Both the position numbers and the translations under genes were made by a program. The notes beneath the pieces are model-generated. The model searched no databases and had not been told where the DNA came from. It worked only from the letters and a program-made list of their open reading frames with translations. From Lineus longissimus (Eukaryota > Nemertea > Pilidiophora > Heteronemertea > Lineidae), in the NCBI RefSeq assembly GCF_910592395.1, contig NC_088323.1, positions 4,774,001-4,838,000 on the forward strand: 64,000 nucleotides of DNA. The letters are read 5' to 3'. Every line of letters begins with the position of its first letter. The stretch's first letter is position 1. Shown piece by piece: positions 1 to 11,286 of the stretch.

Positions 1-639
1 GAAGAATAAAAGGAAAATGTGTGAGGACAGTTCGTCCTTTAATCTCACAAATGAAATAAATGATTCCATTCAGGATTCCATTCCACACAAATGTATCTTT
101 TGTGCTACTGTGGTATATTAATGCAATGGATTATTGGCTTGATTTTGGCAGGAATTATTCTTTGGTTACAAGAACCTAGTTTGTTATTGTCTATTCAATC
201 ATTAAAGTGTATGTTATTGTACACCTAGTATAAAGAAATTATTAAAATTTTCGCCACAGCATTCACTTCTGCTGTAATGTAGTCCACAGATTGTTCCTAG
301 TGCATGCACTTTCTTTTGCTTTGAAATACATATAATTGTGTCTGATGTATATTTAGTCATCTTCGCAAAATCAAATGCAATAGTCTGCTTAGCCTTATCA
401 ATGAACTTTAGGTCATTTAGGCATGATCAAAAAATCTAAATAATTATTTTTGTATTTTAAGAAGAAGATTGTCTCAATCTTTGTATGATAAGGTCACATG
501 TAAGTACAGATGAACAATATGAATATGCTAATCAACATAGTGTTTGGTTCAATTTTTATGGACACCCACCATGTATGACAGTATGGCTGGATTCTAAACA
601 TGCTGGTCTGTCAACCAGCTTGCCAAAGGTGAAAGCCAA
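1..639. other. AT-rich non-coding sequence
   Basis: No credible exon, repeat or RNA gene was seen. The sequence is AT-rich. A 66-codon open frame at 485-685 has no recognisable domain and runs into the retrotransposon-like segment that follows. Confidence 0.5.
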
Positions 640-1024
640 CAACATCAGGAAGAATCCAGTACCTCTTACAGGGAGGTACAAATGACACTCCTGAAAGAGG
701 CCAACAAAAACACCTGGCAAGAGAGAAGAGGGGACCTTAGAAGCAACACCCTCCTTGATACTACAGACTTGAAGCCATCCTCAAGACGATGAGCAAAGCC
801 CAGTCCGGGAGGTGCCTGTGCAACACACTGGATCAGACACCAGAGCATGTGCTACAGAACTGCCACATTAACCTTGGTTGACACCCGGTCAAGGGAAAGG
901 TACACTTTGAAAAACAAACACTGGGAGATATCGTTTGATAGCCTTGGATGGCAAGACATCTTGGAGGAGTCCAAATTCAAACCAACAACCGAGACTTTTT
1001 GGTAAACAAGTCGGCTGTCCTAGA
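640..1024 (+). mobile_element. Degenerate 3' end of a non-LTR retrotransposon ORF
   Basis: Two + strand frames together give a decayed reverse-transcriptase C-terminal tail. One frame (from about 686) reads LLKEANKNTWQERRGDLRS and then stops. About 790-880 another frame reads CLCNTLDQTPEHVLQNC, the zinc-knuckle-like Cys/His motif common near the C-terminus of LINE-type polyproteins. A further piece (WQDILEESKF) follows before stops. Frame changes and stops show it is dead. The RT core is absent, so the clade cannot be named. Confidence 0.5.
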
Positions 1025-2179
1025 GAGTTGTGGTCAGGGTGGTGTCAAACAACAAAATCAAAGACGGAGGTAAAAATATAAAATGTTTAATAATCTGAAC
1101 AGTATACAGGTAAAACACAGATTGAACATTATAAATTAAGGATAAATCAAGGAGGGGACATAAAAATATCACTGGTGGGTAAATTTGTGCAATTTGTCCT
1201 GTCTGTGCAAGAGAGTCTGTCTTGGACCTTTGACCCCAGAGTGACAAAGTGATGCCCCATACTCGTCCTTGATTAGGGATTTCTGTATACTTCATTAATT
1301 GATCCATCAGAGTGATATGATATATTCCAGTGAACTTAAGTGAATGATTTAGAAAATGAAACAACAGCCGATTTGGTACCATCATAGTTTAGTTTTTGCA
1401 AAGATATGTAAAGCCACATGAACTGGTGGTGAACAAAACAAACAGTCATGGTCTTGTAAAACTGAAATTAATTTACTTGAGGCTTTTGCCAAAACTTTTG
1501 AATAAGAATAATTACATCAATTCGAATTTGAGTCCAAAGTGTTTCTTCCCCCCAGTTATTGGCAGTTTAGCCAGAGGAGAGCTAACACCCATCTAATACA
1601 TCCCAAAATATCTGCCAAAAATACAAAGAGACGCAAAAGAACTCTGTTGGTCACAAGCAGACAACACATCCAAAACAAGCACACGAGACCCCACAATCAC
1701 ACTATAACCCCACAAGCATACTGTATTCCACAAGCATACAAACACACAACAGAGGGACCCAAAGTCTTGATCGATAGAAAAATTTCTCCTAAAGTTGCCA
1801 TAAAATATCAACCAGCTCGAGTTAGGACTTGGAATGTATCTGTTGAAAAGCAAAACTGTTTTGCTTAAAAAGATCATGTATTAATGTAATGCTCATAAGG
1901 CATTATAGTTTTACAATCAAATTATTCATCCCTTGGTACTATCCACAACAGTACACTTTGCTCACTGTTGATTCGATTTTCAAGGTTTACATCAATTCAT
2001 AATTTGAATAGTGGAAAAAAATAAAAACTTAGCAGCAATGATGATGGTTCAACTACAGTATGTAGTTTCTTGCGTTGCTTCTCAATCATACAACAAAGTA
2101 AAACAAATTGCATAAAAGTACAGCATTTTTGCCGCAGCATACTCCTGTGTCATGATCTTGCGAGTACACTTCTCCAGAA
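1025..2179. other. Non-coding sequence downstream of SPAG6
   Basis: This is AT-rich sequence beyond the probable SPAG6 poly(A) site. Open frames up to 121 codons on either strand overlap each other and lack domains or splice context, so they are treated as chance. No RNA gene was recognised. Confidence 0.45.
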
Positions 2180-2185
2180 TTTATT
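2180..2185 (-). terminator. Candidate SPAG6 polyadenylation signal
   Basis: TTTATT on the + strand is AATAAA on the - strand, about 115 nt past the SPAG6 stop codon, a normal 3' UTR distance. Cleavage would fall roughly 10-30 nt lower in coordinate. Confidence 0.45.
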
Positions 2186-2299
2186 TCTCCGTCAGAAAAC
2201 AATCACTTTTTACAAATGCTTAACCATAAGCACGGAGTCAAATGTCAGTTTTTTTACGAAAGTTTATGCAGTCTTTGTGATAGTCGTCAAATGCAGAGT

Positions 2300-5200
2300 T
2301 TAGTTTGGTTGAAAGGTCTCCACACGGTCCAAAAGCTGCTCAGAGTATCCGGGGGAGTAGTATCTGAAAAAAATAACAAATATTCGGTGAGAATGATGAT
2401 AGAATATTTGAGATTGTCAATTCGACTCGTTATACCACTTTTAGATGAAGTGAACATGGCTTTGAATGTCAATACATGCTGCATGCGACCGGTTAACAAA
2501 AATGTAATACCCGTACTTGTAATCGCACAGAAAAAGAGCAACATGGCCTCGGTTTAAAAAGTACAACTTACTTGACGACTTCTTCTGGATAGCAGTTGTT
2601 GATATTGTTGATGTATTCTGCAAGGGCTGATCCGGGTTCCGTTTTGATTTCTTGTATCTTTTTCAAGCCGCCACTCGTAACAAATAGGCGCCGAGCCTTG
2701 GGGTCGTGTGGCAGAACCTTGCTAAACTGTCCGACAACGTGCTTGAGGATGTTTGGTGGTGCGTCTGAGAGCAGAGGCTCAAGGGCTGGCAAGTGCACGC
2801 ATTTCTGTAGGATGTTCTTTAGGGCTTTCTTTGACTGGAGAGAAAAGGAATAGAATGTCATTTTGATATGGATACTAAATTTGATTTTGAAGGAGGCAAT
2901 TTAAGTCCTGGTTTCTCATCGAATTCTGGGATAGCTTCCTTCAAAAAGATAGATATCTCAGCACAGAATTTTTTCAACTAAATGAGCTACACACCTTTGT
3001 CTGTAAATCTTCTGATGCTTCTGGTCTAAGGTAACTTTGTAGCAACCGTGGTAACACGTTAGCAACTGCTACTGCCTTGGCGTGGTCTGGGGTATGCCGT
3101 CCTATTTGACCCAGCGCCCACGCCGCTGCTGCCTGGATGTGGTCCTCGGGTTCTTCCGATAGTGCGATAGCCAATTGCACAACTCCCTGAAAAATTCAGA
3201 ACGTTTTAGTGTCAAGGAAATGTACGATACAAACTCTAAGAAGTTAAGGATGAAATTGTAGCAGGCAAAGATTGCTCTTGGTCCGATTACAATTTGAGGA
3301 ATTCACGGCAGAACACTTACCTTGGACACAATGACGGCCATGGCGAGATTTTCAGAGTGTGCTGCGACGTAACCAAGCATCATGATACCAGGCAGACGGA
3401 CATTTCCCTTGCAGTCGCCAACATAATCAACCACAGCGGCGACACCACCGGCATTCACAATCAACTGGGCAAGCTGGAAGAGTAGATTTTATGATAAGTT
3501 TCTGTTCAGGAAAAATTCTGAAGGAAAGGATCTTGAACAGAAGAATGACTCCCCCCAGTTAATTACCAAAGGGGCTTTGGCGCATTGCCACTTCCTTGCT
3601 GAAGGAGAGCATTTACTAGTCGACTGCACAAAGGGGTTCAATTGTATTATTCACAATGTGATCTTATTTCTGTTCCTGAAAAGTTGTTTTCAGTGTATTT
3701 TCTCCTTGAAATCGATCACTTCAGGTACTATTACTGTGCATACCGAGCTAAATTAGTGTCTAGTTTCGTCTCTGATGACATTTATTTCGTAAAAATCGCT
3801 GTTTTTTTCTAAAAAGGTGTTTTTGTGGTCATTTTGGCTGTTTATTTCGAGGGTACGGTAGGAGGTCATCGTTCACTCGATAACTCTTTTTAAAATGAAA
3901 TAAAAGCGTTTTAAGATACATGATATGAATTGATATTAATATTCGTTAAGTGGGATTGTCGGTGGACGTTCATTGTTGAACAGTTGTGCTTGAATTACGA
4001 AAATATATCGATATCGTTGAGAGTTCATTCATTAGGGGCCTGTTCTCAATTTTCCTTACAACGCCTCTAGCACTGGGCAATTGCCACCATCTTGAAAAGC
4101 AGTGCCGCGGATGGCTATCGCATCGCCACTACGCATGAGAACACGATGGCTGCCCTGCGCTGCATTGATAGTTCGTAATAAATTCACATAAAAACACACC
4201 AGAAGATCTCCGATTTTATTTACAAAGATCATATTTTGTTATTTATTGATAAAACAAGCCATTTTACCACAGCAGGTGACACATATTAGGCCTGAATAAG
4301 ACTTTAGAATTTGAAGCGGTGGTGACGATGCCGATATCCAAGATGGCGGAATTATACCAGTGGTCAAATCTCATCTATTTTGGGTAATTGCATCATTATT
4401 TCTTTTTGTGATTGGTGATTTGTAAAATTGAGAATGATTGAAAAATCAGTATTTTTTCACCCAAAGGCATGAGTGAACATTTGATAAGTTTATTGTGATT
4501 TAATTGGTAATTTGGTCGACATTTTGACAATTATATTTAGCAATATTTCGATAAATGCGGACCTGCTTCTTCCTCTTTTCGTAGTGACGGTGTTTCGATA
4601 ACTCAGGTCAGTTTCACGGCAAAAATAAGTGGTAGTTTTGAAATTCGAATGTGCATTTATTGATGTAACGATAAAGTACATTTCCGAGAATAATTAGTGA
4701 AAGTTTCAGTAGGTGTCGATTTTTGTAAAGTAGTGTATAGGCGATGGATTGGCTCAGCCATGTGCTCGTCGTGTCAGCGGGGCGCAAGCCGTCATGGGGG
4801 ATGTAGGCTACACTACAATGCACGTGATTGATGGTTGAACATTCACTCTCGTTGACAGTGTATTATTGAAATATTTGATTGTGATGATGGTGTATTGTAC
4901 TAGGCCTTGCATGCTCCCAACGTGTGGCATATTTCACATTGATACTACCAGTATCAATTACAAAAAAATAGATTGTGAGTAACAATAGGCCTACAATACA
5001 ATCAATGCTACATGTCATGAGGGTGGGAACGGGGAAGGGGGGTAACTGTCTCGACGTCCCGTTAGGAAAAAAGGCTTATCCCGTTTCCCAATATGCAATT
5101 TTAGCCGAATCGTGACGCAAAACACGGCTTGTGTCGAATCCCGCTAAAATAAGGGTGTCTATCCCGAATCCCGACAGTTATTTTCGGCCCATCCCAGTGT

Positions 5201-8200
5201 CCCGAAAATACCCGTTCTCCCCCTCATAAATAGTAGACCATATTGTCACATTGATATTTTCTTTCATTACAGTTAGACTTCGAGATCTACATTTTCGACA
5301 AAGGCCTGGTGTATAAATATTACATCCTTGATGAAGGTAATATTAATTTCTTCAAATTTGAAGCATGACGTTAATGGGGTACCAGCACAACTTCATTGAC
5401 TGCTACGTGGCGCTGGTGGTATTTAAGGTATTGCATCGCTCATATCACTTGAAAAAAACATTTACCCTAGTTACGACCAAAGCTGTTTAGCAGAGGGCGA
5501 TACCTCATCAGGAGCGCCACAATCATATCATTGGTGTGAAAGCATTTGTATGAAGTTTTTCAGTTCTCAATGTGTTCAAAACCTTAATTGTGAAATTGTG
5601 CACTTCGAATTCAAATTTACGTCACTACGTTAGTTTGACATCCATTGATGTCACGGTAATTTCACTGTTATGCTGTGCTGCTTTCAGGTTTAATGACACG
5701 AATGAGTACAAGTACATTACATATTTTCGACGAAGGCCTTCTGTAATTTCATACGCTTCTTACGATTAGTATTGATTCATAATTTCCAGTAAAAAAGTTA
5801 ATTTTGAAAGTGAAAAATATGTTACAATACAATAGACCTGCAAATACCATATACGCAAGTTTTGAACAAATATCACACATATTCCCCAGTTGACTTGTGA
5901 TGATATTGATAATGGTGGTGGTGGTGTTATCATGTACATGGCTTCTAACGTAGTAAATGTTTTCTTTTCAGCAACATTCAATAGATTTATTTACTGTATT
6001 ATCATTTCGACCAAGGCGAATTCGACACTTCAATTACACAAGGTTAGTAACTTTTGTTCACAAAATCCAAATGGAGGCAAATACAGAACAATCAAACTTA
6101 GTCATTCAAGTCAGTTACTGAAGCACAGTGAAAACTGTCGGGAGCAGTGCAACTGATGGCATGTCAAACTTCCAGTGACTGTCCCTGTCCATATATTTCA
6201 AGACAGTACAAATCTTGTAATCATTTTGTTTATGCAATGTACGTTATTATGTATCATTTCAGCACAATCAAACTTAGTCATTCCAGTCAGTTACTGAAGC
6301 ACAGCGAAAACTGTCTGAATTAGTGCTGCTGATGGCATGTAATTACTCTACTACCACTACCAGTGACAGTCAATGTCCATATATTTTCAAGTGTGCGAAA
6401 TTAGTACTCGTCTACTTCTTAGTGTTATTTGAATGCAATGTATGTTATAAAAATATTTTTTCAACACTATATCAACATTCTCATTCCTGTCAGTTTCTGA
6501 AAATCAGCTAAAGCAATCGCTACCAATGCAGCTGATAACAGCAATTCTTTTTGTTCCCAATGCCCATCCATGACAATATATTTCACGCATGTGACAATCA
6601 TGTAATCATCCTGTTTTTTGTGTTCTATTCATGCAATAAATAAATTCAGTATTTTCAAATCATTGGTGCTACAAAACTATTCTCATTATAGATTATTCAT
6701 ATTTTATAAAATGCTGTCATGTCAAATTTTGTGTCCTATAAATCATTATGAAGTCGGCATTTTATATACAACTTTTGTACTCCTCCTAAATAAACATACA
6801 AATCTTGTTTTATGTAAACTTTGTATATGTGACCCGTCACAGCAAAACCAGGCGCATGTCGCTCTGAGCTTGGCAGGTTGAGACGGACTGTTTGTTCATT
6901 TATCTATTGTCTGCCTTTTGTAAAATATGAGCACATCAATTTCTTCCATTATCTCCTGGTGTCATTTAGGCTCATCTTCTGTGCGACATGTACCTGGTTT
7001 TGCTGTGACGGGTCACATATTCTATAGATATACAACACTCTAATGTCACAATGCCTCTCTCACTCGCTTTTATATAGCAAGATGTATGAATAAACATGAC
7101 ACACCAACTATGTACAAAATTGCTAACAAACTGCACCATTTGTCAGTACACCACATGAAATACAGAGATATGTCTTAATTCTAATCATTCATTAGCGACA
7201 CCATTTCTTACCCGAGTGCCTCCTTCATTCATACATCTTGTACTTTAACTCAAGATACCCATCATTGAATATTTTTAGTATACCAAGTACTACAATGTCA
7301 ATGTATTGAAGTCATGTTCTTGTAGTGTTATTGGCTTTCTATTATCTTGTCAAAATACCACTTGGTTCTCGCAAAATCTCAATAAAAACAAATGCTATTG
7401 CATATATTGCATATTCTAACAGCTATCCACTGTATCGATTTATCCATCATCTGTACTATTTGTCACAAAAATGTTATATTATGTAAATCATATTTCATTA
7501 CATAATGCACACTGCCAATTACTGCTGAACCATTCATATGTCATTTAAATAAATAATTTTCAACTTTTTAAAACCGTCTTATAGTACTGTTCTTGTCACT
7601 TAGCTGAACCAATTGCTCTATAGCGTGAAATTTCCAGAAATGCGCCAGGGACTGAAAAGTGCTGTTTTAACAGAGAGGTCTCCTAAACTGAGAAGTCGAG
7701 TTGTATGGAAACAACCAATTTGGAACCAAAAACTACTGTCCTTATTAAAGAGGTTGTCCTCAATAGAAAGGTGTCCACAAAAAGTAGGCCCACTGTATAT
7801 GAAAGTACAAACCCTGGTACATGTAGTGACATCATCTACTCCTCGATGTGGACACCTGCAAATGCAGTGACAATGTCACATCAGTTATTTAATTCATCGT
7901 CCTTTGTGCAGATGGCACCACCCATCAAGCATGTTGGTGACGAATAGTGTCGCAGCATTTCGTCACCGAGCTTACACGAAAATGCACTATCATTCATTCA
8001 GCCATAAGTGTAAGACTGTAGGGTTGTTTCCAACCAAAACATGTTCGAAATGTGTCAAGCATTCGGAACACCCAAAGACTGATTAGAGAAGTCAAAATTG
8101 AATGGAAACAACCAATTTGGGACCAAAACCAGTGTCCTTATTGGAAAGGTTGTCTTAAATAGAGAGGTGTCTACTAACGGAGGTTCCACTGTACATAATG

Positions 8201-10978
8201 TAGGAACCCTGGTTGTGACATTGTCCACTCCTCCAGCTGCACACCACCAAATCCACAACAATGTCACACCAGTTATTTAGTTCATCATGCTTATGGTCAT
8301 TGTACTTTCATCTTATGTAAAATGTAACTTTTTACACGGTTTCAATAAACGATTTGTAATTTGTAATTTGTAAATTATAAATTTCACTAATAATTTGACG
8401 CCGCCAATTCCACTGGTCTTCGAAATACGTAAGCTACACTGTTGACGACTATGACACTCCTCACAAACCACATTGTGAATCAGACGCCGATAGGCTTGTG
8501 ATTCTTAGTATTTACATGGAAAACTAGGCCTACCAGTCACATTGTTATTATTGTGGACTTAAACCTACCTCTGGTGTGTGTTTAGCAATTTCTCTGATCA
8601 GGGTGGCCACGTTCTTACGGACGTATTCATCTGAATCTTTCAGACAAGTGAGAACAGCGGGGAAGATTTCTGCCTCGACAACCATCTCGGCGAGGTCAAC
8701 AGAATGCTTGGAGATCTGGCTCAGGGCGGAGAATACTTGACGCTGAAATCACGAAATGTATTTTTAGTCAAATCAGTATCTTACGGAATTTGAACAAAAC
8801 ATTACAAATTAGCCAGTTCAAATCACTATTATTCACGAAAAACTTCCCTCAAATACAACAAGCAGATATCAAGTTATGAATGTTTACCTTCAGTTTTCCA
8901 TCTGGGTTCAGGATCATTTGTGCGAGGTGAGCAATGGCGCCGGCATCAACAACAGTCTGAGCTAGTTCTGGTGAATGTTTACAGATGTCGCTCAGAGCAG
9001 ATGCAGCTACTCTCTTCAGGGATAATTCTGGCTCTTGGATGCAGAGGACAAGGAGGGGTACTGCGCCAGCATCAACAACAGCCTGGGCAAGCTCTGAAAT
9101 GTCATGGAAGAGTCTATATTTAGGATGTTATCTCTAGACTACTTCAAAACTCAGGATCAACAAAACAGTTACCCAAACCAGCTCACAACCTTAAAATTAC
9201 TATACATACTTTCACTGCTTAGTCAGTCAAAAGGTCAGAAACAGTGACTGATCTTTTCACAGTATGTAATCCTCAATTTGATGTCATTTGACTAAACAGA
9301 AGTACGTTTCTTTGGAATAAGCATAACAATTTTAAATTGTCAACAGTTATTTCCTGATGACCAAAAGATCCAAACATACCTGCATTATGCCTGGCGATAT
9401 AGCCCAGTGCCCACGCAGCAGCATCCTTCACACCGGGATCAAATTCCTCCAAGCAGATCACAAGAGCATCAAGGGCGCCACAGTCAACCACGGACTGAGC
9501 GAGCTGCGGTGAGTGCTTGGCAACGGCACGAAGGACGAAAGCGGCAGCCTTCTTGTAGAAACGCTGTTTTAAGGACAAGGAGAAAGAATTAAAAGAATTG
9601 TCGAGATTTGGCCATATGCAATATTCTATGTGCATTACTTGGTGTGTTTTTTTTAAAGACCCTTGAGTGCAGACCTTACAAGTACCAAATTTTGTTTTAT
9701 AAACACTCGTATGTATATGTCACTACTCTTTTTAAAACATAGCAACCAACACCAGACAATGACAAACAATTTAATAGTATTCATTGGTTGTAACATATAA
9801 ACAACATCAATCCATGCATAAGAAAATTTGTTGAACTTGGACAATGTTGGGTACAATGTGAATTTATTGACCAGTTGTACAGAATTTGAAATAGGAGTTT
9901 TGAGAAATGACATTGATTGACAAGATAAGACAAAACAACATTCAAGGCATTGAATTTGATGCAGTTTGCAAGAAATAAAATCTTACCGCTGGACAACTAG
10001 CATCAAAGTAAGGCTGAAGGACAGTATTTGATTATAGGAGAGTGCAATTTAGGTTGAAGGTGTGAGTTTGATAAGGAAAAGGGAGTTGGAAGCGCCAGGA
10101 GGACAGTCTGAAGCATTTTATGTCGTCCAAAACTAAGGAAATACTATTCTAGCATTACTAATTGAAGCATTCGGTTGTCAATGACATGACATTTCCAACA
10201 AAATTAACACAAAACGTTTTGTTATAAGATAGTAAGACAGAGCAGGGAATGAAATTACAATAGGCCATGTGTAGGACAGTATTCTGTTGATTTCAAGAAA
10301 TTAGATGAGAAGAGATGAGAGACCATAAAATACTTACATTCTGCTCTGCCAGTGAATACACAAGCTGGGGCAAAATATCTCCCTTCACAACAGCCTCAGC
10401 CAAATCATCATTGTAGTTTGCCAGGCGTCCAAGGGCCAGGGCTGCTGTCTGTTGGATTGTTGGTACAATGTCGAGGAGCAATGGCCGGAGGAGGGACATG
10501 ACACCGGCATTCTGGAGGGTCTCGATGTTCTGGGGCCGAGTTGCAAGCTCTGCCACAGTCTGGACAAACTGGGTCCTGGCCTTCTGGTACTGCTCAAATA
10601 CTGAAAAATTAAAGAAGAAACCCTTTTTAACGAATTTTGCTTTGTAATCCGAAATAAAGGTGATTTCTGTCATCAATCAAAATTAACTGTGTATAGACTA
10701 CACCACGAGAATCTATAGAACAATAATTGGGAGTGTGGTCTTATCCAAAATCGATTCAGCCACCAAAGTGGCCGGCCACACAAAAGAAGAAAAAATATTC
10801 ATTTGCATTTACTTTGACACAACCTGTACATTTGTGTACATTATGTACAGCAACACATACTGTACAAATGCACAGGCGCCCAAACTAACCGACAACCACT
10901 CCACTAAAGCACAGAAAACACCAAAATTCGGATATATCAAGCAAATTACTGACCTTGTAGAACTTGTCTGTGACTCAT
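2300..10978 (-). CDS. SPAG6: SPAG6 / PF16, armadillo-repeat protein of the axonemal central apparatus
   Basis: Coding exons in transcript order: 10954-10978, 10338-10600, (optional microexon 9987-10013), 9380-9563, 8888-9093, 8569-8742, 3321-3473, 2995-3186, 2572-2834, 2300-2363. All have GT-AG ends and compatible phases, giving 507 aa (516 with the microexon) against about 509 in human. The start reads MSHRQVLQVFEQYQ and the end YYSPGYSEQLLDRV, both matching the family. The body is a chain of armadillo repeats (for example LAQSVVDCGALDALVICLEE and the repeated AAAWALG motif). Known role: central-pair protein needed for ciliary and flagellar motility. Visible oddity: the intron between 8569-8742 and 3321-3473 is 5.1 kb because a 4.9-kb repeat sits in it; without that insert it would be about 240 bp. 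The gene is divergent from CISD3. Confidence 0.95.
4343..4382 (+). other. Possible relic first exon inside copy 1
   Basis: CCAAGATGGCGGAATT gives a well-placed ATG (MAELYQWSNLIYF) followed by a GGTAATTG donor-like site. The same bases also match a YY1-type AAGATGGCGG motif, so this may be a promoter element and not a coding start. Joining to the first exon-like module at 5273 gives an immediate stop, and copy 2 has ATCTAG in place of ATCTAT, so a working protein is unlikely. Confidence 0.25.
5273..6042 (+). pseudogene. Three related exon-like modules in copy 1
   Basis: Blocks 5273-5336, 5688-5764 and 5972-6042 each follow a pyrimidine tract plus CAG (or ACAG). The first and third are followed by GTAATA and GTTAGT. 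The second ends at ATTAGT in copy 1 but GTTAGT in copy 2. All three share a core resembling CATTTTCGACNAAGGC about 15-45 nt from the module end. They carry no common open frame. The pattern suggests exon duplication in a captured gene or a spliced non-coding transcript. Confidence 0.4.
6088..6540 (+). repeat. Tandem units of 176-203 bp within copy 1
   Basis: ACAATCAAACTTAGTCATT recurs at 6088 and 6264, followed by CAGTTACTGAAGCACAG, an AACTGTC block, a GATGGCATGT block and a TGTCCATATATTTCAAG block. A weaker third unit starts about 6481 (TCATTCCTGTCAGTTTCTG). The same arrangement is present in copy 2, so it predates the duplication. Confidence 0.65.
6826..7019. mobile_element. 194-bp MITE with about 36-bp terminal inverted repeats
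   Basis: The left end TATGTGACCCGTCACAGC and right end GCTGTGACGGGTCACATA are inverted copies, with homology continuing through the AAAACCAGG and CATGTCGC blocks. It is related to the element at 31144-31376, which shares the internal GGTTGA-ACGGACT and TTGTTCATTT-CTATTGT blocks. In copy 2 only the left third survives (about 60413-60480), the rest having been deleted. Confidence 0.75.
7655..8193. mobile_element. Two Tigger/pogo-like MITE pieces in copy 1
   Basis: Segments about 7655-7798 and 8085-8193 carry the phrases GGAAACAACCAATTTGG, GTCCTTATT and GAGGTGTC and end in CCACTGTA. They match the MITE family at 47545-47722. Both also occur in copy 2 (about 60960-61100 and 61385-61495), so they were present before duplication. 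Confidence 0.55.
9987..10013 (-). CDS. SPAG6: Putative in-frame 27-nt SPAG6 microexon
   Basis: On the - strand a 27-nt block (PYFDASCPA) is preceded by a pyrimidine-rich tract ending TGTCCTTCAG and followed by GTAAGATTTT. It begins and ends in phase 0, exactly at the junction where the flanking exons would join as LAEQN-RFYKK, the direct junction found in vertebrate SPAG6. Inclusion adds nine residues without changing frame. Good splice sites and symmetry support it; its short length and absence from known SPAG6 proteins argue for caution. Confidence 0.45.
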
Positions 10979-11286
10979 TTTTACGTTTTCTTGACTTTAT
11001 TTTATTTTATACGGCGGAAAATTGCTTTAATCGGCTAAAAAAGAAGAGAATTTTTCAACCGTTGTCAACGAATTTGGTTCCAATGGCTGTTTTGTTGCTA
11101 TGCGGAGTAGTCCCGCACTAAATAATGTCCAGTAGTTGCTAGGGCTTAATCTCAGTAATAAGCCCAAATCAGAGTACCTGTGTATTTTATTTGTAGTTTT
11201 TTTACACTGATTCGCCAAATGCAAATGTACAGTTTTATTTTTAATTACAAGTTCTTCATTTATTTTTTAGGTGAAGGTCATTGAAG
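10979..11286. promoter_or_regulatory. Shared intergenic promoter region, SPAG6 / CISD3
   Basis: Only 308 bp separate the divergent start codons of SPAG6 (-) and CISD3 (+), so both 5' UTRs and core promoters must lie here or within the genes. No TATA box is clearly placed for either side. Two GTTGCTA half-sites (about 11093 and 11135) vaguely resemble half of an RFX X-box, but no full X-box is present. Confidence 0.55.

Larger units (their letters stand above)
3645..8499 (+). mobile_element. 4.86-kb insertion in a SPAG6 intron, copy 1 of a large direct repeat
   Basis: Almost base-for-base repeated at 57237-61800. Homology begins at TATTATTCACAATGTG (3645) and ends at CCGATAGGCTTGT (8499). Near the ends lies a 12-bp inverted pair, ATTCACAATGTG (3649-3660) and CACATTGTGAAT (8469-8480). 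Inside are three exon-like modules (5273-5336, 5688-5764, 5972-6042), roughly three tandem units of 176-203 bp (about 6088-6540), a TIR element at 6826-7019, two MITE pieces, and an AATAAA plus TAATTTG repeats near 8344. No transposase or reverse transcriptase is visible. It could be a non-autonomous DNA transposon with captured gene pieces or a segmental duplication. It lies antisense to SPAG6. Confidence 0.8.

Noticed and set aside
1020-1385. 121-codon - strand open frame downstream of SPAG6
   Set aside because: No domain or conserved feature; overlapping open frames on the other strand and AT-rich composition indicate chance.
4343-5336. A functional protein starting MAELYQW inside the large repeat
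   Set aside because: Splicing to the next module meets a stop at once and copy 2 carries an in-frame TAG in the first segment.
11090-11145. RFX X-box for SPAG6
   Set aside because: Only GTTGCTA half-sites are present; a full inverted X-box is not seen.
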